Origin: Leptobrachium leishanense
Lineage: Eukaryota > Chordata > Amphibia > Anura > Megophryidae
Direction: 5' to 3'
Assembly (NCBI GenBank): GCA_009667805.1
Contig: CM019067.1
Coordinates: 68,900,997 to 68,964,996 of the forward strand
DNA length: 64,000 bases
Positions 59,367 through 64,000 of this stretch are shown here, in pieces. A model generated the notes under the pieces. The model was not told where the DNA came from. It did no database searches and saw only the letters and a list, made by a program, of their open reading frames with translations. How positions within the stretch are numbered: position 1 is the first letter of the stretch; each line of letters starts with the position of its first letter. The translations under genes were made by a program, and so were the position numbers.

Positions 59367-60019
59367 GGCCAGTTTTAGGGGCGCAAATGCGCCCCTAACA
59401 AAACTGCGCCCGGGGCCACGGCCCCCCCCACGCTACGCCACTGATTTTGCTGATCCCATTTCGGCGTCCCTGCGGTGTATTCAGCAAGCCCCACAGGGTC
59501 CCCGAATTGCAGGGAAAAGCTGCCAAAAACCTGCCGACAACTCACCGCAAAACCCAGCGAATGCATGTCGAAAACCCGCAAAAACATCTGGATTAACCTG
59601 CCGAAAACCACGGAAAAACCCGAGCAGGAGCCGATCACTCGCAGAGCAGCCGCCGGAAAACCCAACACCGCAGACGAAGGCAGTGAATAAATTAGCAAAA
59701 CAGTTTGCTTGAATGTTTGAAAAGTGAAACGCTGTTTGCAAAGAAACTACTGAGCGAAAATGTCTGAAATTTACATATGAGGTCCAGGGAATGATAATAA
59801 AAAGGGCTGTTACAGAAAAAATAAGTAAACTTGAAAAAAATAAAAAAAAATCTGACTTTTTTTAAAAAAAAAAATCCAGAAAAATGTTTAAAATATCCAA
59901 AACAAATCTATCAATAAAGAGACTCTTTACTGCAGAATATTATAATGAACGGTTTATTAGATATTGAATTAAAACGGGAATATTTTTAACATTGAAGCCT
60001 ATGGGATTCGCCTGAATAA

Positions 60020-60439
60020 ACCTGCCGAAAGCATTTTTCCCCGCGAACGTGAAAAAGTGCGTCCGAACGCATTGACGTATTTTTTCACGGAATGCGCAAA
60101 AACGGTCAGACGACGCGCATTTTCGGGCGTGATTTTGTACGGATCGTCAATAAAACTCTTTTTGCGTCTGGACGTTATGTAGGCTGGACATTAGCAGCGT
60201 CTGACATCTCCTAATCACGCAAACACGCCGCTATGCCGCAGCTGCGCACTCAGTACGTCAGTACTAGCGGTTCAGCGTTCTCAGAAAAATGCGTTCAAAT
60301 TCCACTTGCGTTGCACGGCCGGACTTTTGTGCGGCCGTACATCGTATATTGGCCGTCATTGCCCGTCATCTGCTGCTAGTGCGGCCGTAATTATGTGCGC
60401 CAGACCACACGTTAAAAGTGCGCTGGTCTGACCCCAGCC
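60020..60439 (-). mobile_element. Harbinger-like MITE 21 (subfamily a), damaged left end
   Basis: TAA at 60017-60019 and 60440-60442. The right end GCTGGTCTGACCCCAGCC is intact. At the left the outer TIR bases are lost, but CGAAAGCATTTTTCCCCGCG matches the inside of the 3267 copy exactly, in inverse orientation. Confidence 0.72.
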
Positions 60440-60684
60440 TAAAACCAGCTGGTTTAAAATTAAACTGGTTTTTGTTCTCTGAATAGACGAAGCATTGCTT
60501 CTCTATGGGCATTCACTGCTCTCGAACAGGCACCGAACAGGCACCGTATGTGCAGGCAATTCGCCAGGATTTGTCGAATTGCCTGCTCTCTGAATAGCCG
60601 AATGGCCAAGAAAGGTAACCGAACGCTGATTTTCAGCGTTCGGTTCTCTTTCGGCATCCATTCGGATGTCTTTGAATTACCCTG

Positions 60685-60892
60685 ATTATTTCCTACATAT
60701 TTATTTTCTGTGTTAATCTGTATATTTGTGTTATTTTTTGTTAATATCTTGCATTTTATTACTTTGTATTTCTGTAACAACTGTAAAATGTCAATGTTCT
60801 TGAACCCAGGACATACTTGAAAACAAGAGAAATCTCAATGTATCCTTCCTGGTAAAATACGTTGCAAACAAACAAACAAATAAATAAATAAT
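60685..60892 (+). mobile_element. LINE 3' tail
   Basis: ACCCAGGACATACTTGAAAA and CTCAATGTATCCTTCCTGGT, ending in an (AAAC/AAAT)n tail, match the piece at 57704-57790. It directly follows the right end of Rep-A copy 2. The AGATTGTAAAATCC piece at 60908-60982 belongs to the fragment family at 54330. Confidence 0.55.
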
Positions 60893-60982
60893 GATCTTGA
60901 CATCCAGTAAAACTCCCCTGGTCTTCCTCAACCCCAATCCCTCTAGATTGTAAAATCCTATGAGCAGGGCCCTCTACACCTA

Positions 60983-61416
60983 CAGGTTTATTCAAAGAGC
61001 TCCGAATTGGGGCCGAAAGGTAACCAAACAGTGAAATTCAGCGTACGGTTACCTTTCCTGGCCATTCGGCTATTCAGAGAGCAGGTAGTTCGGCAAATAT
61101 TGGCGAATTGCCTGCACATACGGTGCCTGTTCGTTGCCTGTTCGAGGGCAGTGAAATCCCTATAGAGAAGCAATGCTTCGTCTATTCAGAGAACAAAAAC
61201 CAGCAGGGAAAAGTTGCCGAATTGCCCTTCGGTGGTTTCATTCGGCAGATTTATTCTGGCGAATCCCATAGGCTTCAATGTTAAAAATATTCCTGTTTTA
61301 ATCCAATATCTAATAAACCGTTGATTATAATATTCTGCAGTAAAGAGTCTCTTTATTTATAGATTTTTTTAGGATCTTTTAGGCATTTTTCAGGGGTTTT
61401 TTTCTAATTTTTTTTT
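60983..61416 (-). mobile_element. Rep-A copy 3, inverted and truncated
   Basis: It begins CAGGTTTATTCAAAGAGCTC, the complement of the Rep-A right end, and runs through CCCATAGGCTTCAATGTTAA to CTGCAGTAAAGAGTCTCTTT as the inverse of copy 2. It ends in T runs before the next repeat. Confidence 0.75.
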
Positions 61417-61591
61417 CAACCCCTTCGCTGCTGACGACGTGTGGGGCACGTCCTCATTGACTTCCGCTATATGCAGAGGACGTGCCCCACACGTCATCCA
61501 CTTGTGGGAGCCCCGGCGGAGATACTCACCTCTCTGTTCGGGCTCCCGCGGCGGTCCTAGTTCAGCATCCTCAGACGCTGAAGTTAAGCCC
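61417..61591. repeat. Hairpin-type repeat at the LTR insertion site
   Basis: AACCCCTTCGCTGCTGA resembles the start of the hairpin-chain element at 39995. A perfect 20-bp stem, GACGTGTGGGGCACGTCCTC, spans 61436-61455 and 61476-61495. GGGAGCCCC near 61507 faces GGGCTCCC near 61540. The LTR element begins in or beside it. Confidence 0.75.
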
Positions 61592-62149
61592 TGTGACGGA
61601 ACGGCCACCACTACGCTGTAGCGCAGTACAACAGTTCAAGTGTTTATTTATTTGTGTGTTATAAAAATAAGGGCTAACGAACTTTTAATAAGTACCTCAA
61701 TATGATTTTCCCTGTTGTTCCCCTGTTCCCCGCTCATTCAGAGCCACGGAAAGTTCACCAGACGAGCTGGCACCAGGCCTCAAGATAAGGGCTGCACCCA
61801 CCCAAGGTGAACAAAGGGAAATTGGGCCATGGCTCTAGGCAGTGGCAGAAATCACCCCGGGAGGGCTGAGGGCGGACCAGGGGAGAACAATGTCTTTTTT
61901 CCCCATAAATAAGCCTGTGTTCTCCATGAAAAATAAATCACTCTTGTTTGAACCTTTACTCCTGCCTCGGCTAGTAATTGGGGATAACAGGGCTTTGGGA
62001 ACCAAGACACTTCAAGGACCTCTCTACAGCGCTGCAACCTCGGGGTATCCTACGAGCACCAGCGGCACCTCGCTACCACACTACCGACCTCCAGGTGTAC
62101 TCGGCGCTGACGGCGGATCTACTCTCCCCGAGTAGCGGGATCCGTCACA
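61592..62149 (+). repeat. 5' LTR of a Ty3/Gypsy-type retrotransposon (558 bp)
   Basis: It starts TGTGACGGA and ends TCCGTCACA, a perfect 9-bp inverted end in the TG...CA form. AATAAA lies at 61932-61937. Its partner LTR would be beyond the window, so the boundary rests on the inverted end and on the gag frame that follows. A possible primer binding site starts with TGG two bases after the LTR (62151); the tRNA was not assigned. Confidence 0.75.
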
Positions 62150-62383
62150 TTGGCTGGCAGCCTGGTGGGATCGGCTGAGACCAGACAATCAGGGGGAAAT
62201 ACAGCCGCTGGCTTGACCCCGGTCTCAGCCACTGCAACACGCAGAGCATCTGGAGCGGCCGCCATCCGGGGGGAGATTCTGAGACCAGCCCAGCAGGGGG
62301 AAAAACAGCCGCTGGCTTGACCCCGGTCTCAGACACCCCTGGGTCCGAGAGGCGGACACCCCAAGTAACGTCCGTAACCCCGT
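62150..62383 (+). promoter_or_regulatory. Retrotransposon leader with a duplicated stem-loop
   Basis: Two copies of a block containing ACAGCCGCTGGCTTGACCCC lie at 62173-62230 and 62278-62333. Each is closed by a stem: GGCTGAGACC/GGTCTCAGCC (62173-62182 with 62221-62230) and TCTGAGACC/GGTCTCAGA (62278-62286 with 62325-62333). Paired leader stem-loops are where packaging or dimerisation signals would be expected, but that role is only inferred. Confidence 0.6.
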
Positions 62384-63338
62384 ATGGCCCAGCACTACGA
62401 GGGTCTGAAGCGCACGGTCCTTAAAGAATTGCTGAAAGCCAGAGGCAAGATTTCCGGGGGCAAACCGAAGGCGGTCATCATCAGAGAATTGATGGAGGAC
62501 CACCGTGCTTGTATGCCTCCCACCGAGGGCTCTGAGACCTCAGAATGGCGGCGAGAGGTACAGTGGCGGCTGGCCCTGTACGGAAAAGACCCCTCCGCCG
62601 ACATCATCGGGAGGGTCTTGGCAGATACGGACAGACTCCGGCAAGCAGAAATGCAGCAACGGTCCGGTGGGTCTCTGACTCCCCAGGGCAGCACCGGACC
62701 CCCCAAGCAAAAGATTCCCTTTGCCGCCTTCAAACTCTTCCCAGAGGGAAGCGAGGATATTGACGGCTTCCTGCAAGATTTTGAAAGACCATGTGCCCTG
62801 CAAGAAGTGGCTGCCCGAGATTGGGTACCTCTACTGGCAAGTAAGTTGACGGGCAGAGCGGCTGAAGCTTACCGGGCTGTGGCGGATGAGGACTGCATGG
62901 TGCACGAGCGGGTCAAGGAACACCTGCTGGCCCGCTATGCGCTCACCCCGAAGCGTATCGAGTCCGGTTCCGAGCTCTAAAGAAAGGGACCCATGACTCC
63001 TACGCGGAATGGGGGCACCGCATGCAACAGGCCGTCCGCAGCTGGATACAGGGATGCCAAGCCACCCACCCGGACCAGATCATCCAACTGCTCTTTCTAG
63101 AGCAGTTCTATAACTATTCACCTCCAGAGGTCCGCGATTGGGTGCGAGACCGACGTCCCCTTACCCTGCCCGAAGCTACCCGCCTCGCCGATGAATACCA
63201 GGACGCCAGGCGAGTACCTCCTCCTGACATCCGGCCCCCACCTCCCCAGTTCCATCCAGCACCCCAGCCTCGTACCGCACCCACCGAGAGAGCACCCCGG
63301 CCACGACAATCCACACCCCGGTTCCTCGGACCGGTCCC
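62384..63338 (+). pseudogene. Gag of a Ty3/Gypsy-type (Gmr1-like) element with SCAN-like segment, frameshifted
   Basis: Gag would form the cytoplasmic particle that packages element RNA. ATG at 62384 opens MAQHYEGLKRTVLKELLKAR. The capsid-like part includes FKLFPEGSEDIDGFLQDFER and LLASKLTGRAAEAY. After a one-base loss near 62952 the frame moves on to a block with QLLFLEQFYNYSPPEVRDWV, which closely resembles the SCAN domain pattern (LLVLEQF...LPxExxxWV). A Pro/Arg-rich stretch follows, and a second shift lies somewhere between about 63190 and 63338. Two shifts make this copy non-functional as it stands. Confidence 0.8.
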
Positions 63339-64000
63339 CGGTGCTATGGGTGCAACCAATTCGGACATATCCGGGACCGCTGTCCACTGACTGCCAACCA
63401 TCCTGCCCCGCATCGCCCAGCACACCCTCCGGGCAGAGCTACGGCATATTGTTGCCAACATGAGCCGGAGCCAGAACCCACAGCGATTCCGGACGAAGAC
63501 TGGGGCATCCTACATGAAGCAGACCCGATTCAAGCAGCTGCCCAAGATAACCGGCAGCACCATCGCCAAAAGGTTCGGGTGAATGGACGGAGTGCCAACG
63601 TCCTGCGGGACACTGGCGCAACCCTTACCCTGGCACAGCCCCACCTTATTACCCCGGCTGCCTCCACAGGCCACTCGGTGGCCGTCCGAGTCGCCGGTGG
63701 CCATGTTTACCGGATCCCTACAGCCTGTGTCCATCTCGATTGGGGCACGGATGCCCGGGATGTGGAAGTAGGGATCATGAAAGACCTACCAACCGAAGTA
63801 CTACTCGGCAACGACCTTGGTCTGCTGACCTCTACTTTTGAGGACACCCACCCTGGCGGGGTATGCCCCGTCACCACCCGTCATCAAGCAAGGAAGGCTC
63901 TGCACACAGACTCCGAGGGGACCGCGGTAAGTGAGACCAGCCCAACCCTTGGCCCCGACAATACCCCCTCCCTGACCTGGGATTCTCCGACGGACTTTGC
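63339..64000 (+). CDS. Zinc knuckle and protease start of the LTR element (runs off the window)
   Basis: This frame is open from 63339 to the window edge. CYGCNQFGHIRDRC is a CCHC zinc knuckle (C-X2-C-X4-H-X4-C) for RNA binding. It is followed by a spacer and then LRDTGATLTLAQP, the aspartic protease active site with the DTGA signature, and LLGNDLG, the usual second motif of retropepsins. Gag and protease would be in one frame here, typical of some Gypsy elements. Reverse transcriptase and integrase lie beyond the edge, so their order, which would distinguish Gmr1-like elements, is not visible. Confidence 0.85.

Larger units (their letters stand above)
58206..59443. mobile_element. hAT-type element (1238 bp) carrying a satellite and a long hairpin
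   Basis: Ends CAGTGGCGTAGCGTGGG and CCCACGCTACGCCACTG are perfectly complementary. The 8-bp flank attttgct is identical at 58198-58205 and 59444-59451. The left two thirds is a 19-bp-type tandem array (58282-59096), followed by a long inverted repeat (59097-59366). No transposase is present. Confidence 0.93.
58128..60684 (+). mobile_element. Rep-A copy 2, interrupted by a hAT element and a MITE
   Basis: The left end is CAGGGTAATTAAAAGAG and the right end is CTTTGAATTACCCTG. Next to the left end GAAAAGTCACCG and CGGTGACTTTTC form a hairpin, as in the copy at 338. Removing the hAT (58206-59443) and the MITE (about 60020-60439) leaves about 0.9 kb. The flanks show no clear duplication. Confidence 0.7.

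Overview
The window is a vertebrate chromosome segment, most likely from an anuran amphibian. It holds one recognisable host gene, zbtb10, on the + strand. The rest is introns, flanks and a dense, deeply nested layer of transposable elements. The frog assignment is an inference from the zbtb10 protein together with the TE mix: CR1 LINEs, Tc1 elements, short hAT-type elements with 8-bp target duplications, Harbinger-like MITEs with 3-bp TWA duplications, and TTAA-flanked palindromic elements. No RNA gene, CRISPR array or bacterial-type feature is visible. zbtb10 has five coding exons (7752-8531, 13204-14095, 19650-19718, 22350-22525, 26101-26499). They join in phase with GT/AG borders to give a predicted protein of 771 residues. 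It has an acidic, low-complexity N-terminus with a C-C/H-H finger, then a BTB/POZ domain, a linker, two C2H2 fingers (the second split by the last intron), a degenerate third cysteine motif and an acidic tail. Exon 1 lies in a CpG-rich block between two large tandem arrays: a 34/35-bp array upstream (6403-7316) and a 36-40-bp array in intron 1 that starts about 50 bp after the exon 1 donor (8580-11128). AT-rich sequence downstream of the stop (26500 to about 29.7 kb) is the likely 3' UTR and immediate flank. From left to right, 0.3-5 kb is nested repeats (a palindromic family interrupted by CR1, a long-TIR element interrupted by a Harbinger-like MITE, and a hAT element). The zbtb10 locus runs from about 7.3 to 29 kb, with MITEs in introns 2-4. 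From 30 to 61 kb there is no host gene, only stacked transposons: about 20 Harbinger-like MITEs across the window, a three-level nest at 39.9-44.8 kb, two decayed Tc1 transposons (45.7-47.4 and 49.5-51.2 kb) each inside another element, and a hAT element filled with a short satellite (58.2-59.4 kb). The right edge (61.6-64.0 kb) holds the 5' end of a Ty3/Gypsy-type LTR retrotransposon (LTR, leader, gag, start of protease). Its Gag has a SCAN-like segment, which recalls the Gmr1-like elements proposed as the source of the vertebrate SCAN domain. No wholly new system with a demonstrable function is evident. The best leads are the SCAN-like gag, a peptide shared between two otherwise non-coding repeats, chains of back-to-back hairpins, the tandem arrays around zbtb10 exon 1, and a MITE population that shares outer end bases but differs in its inner end motif.
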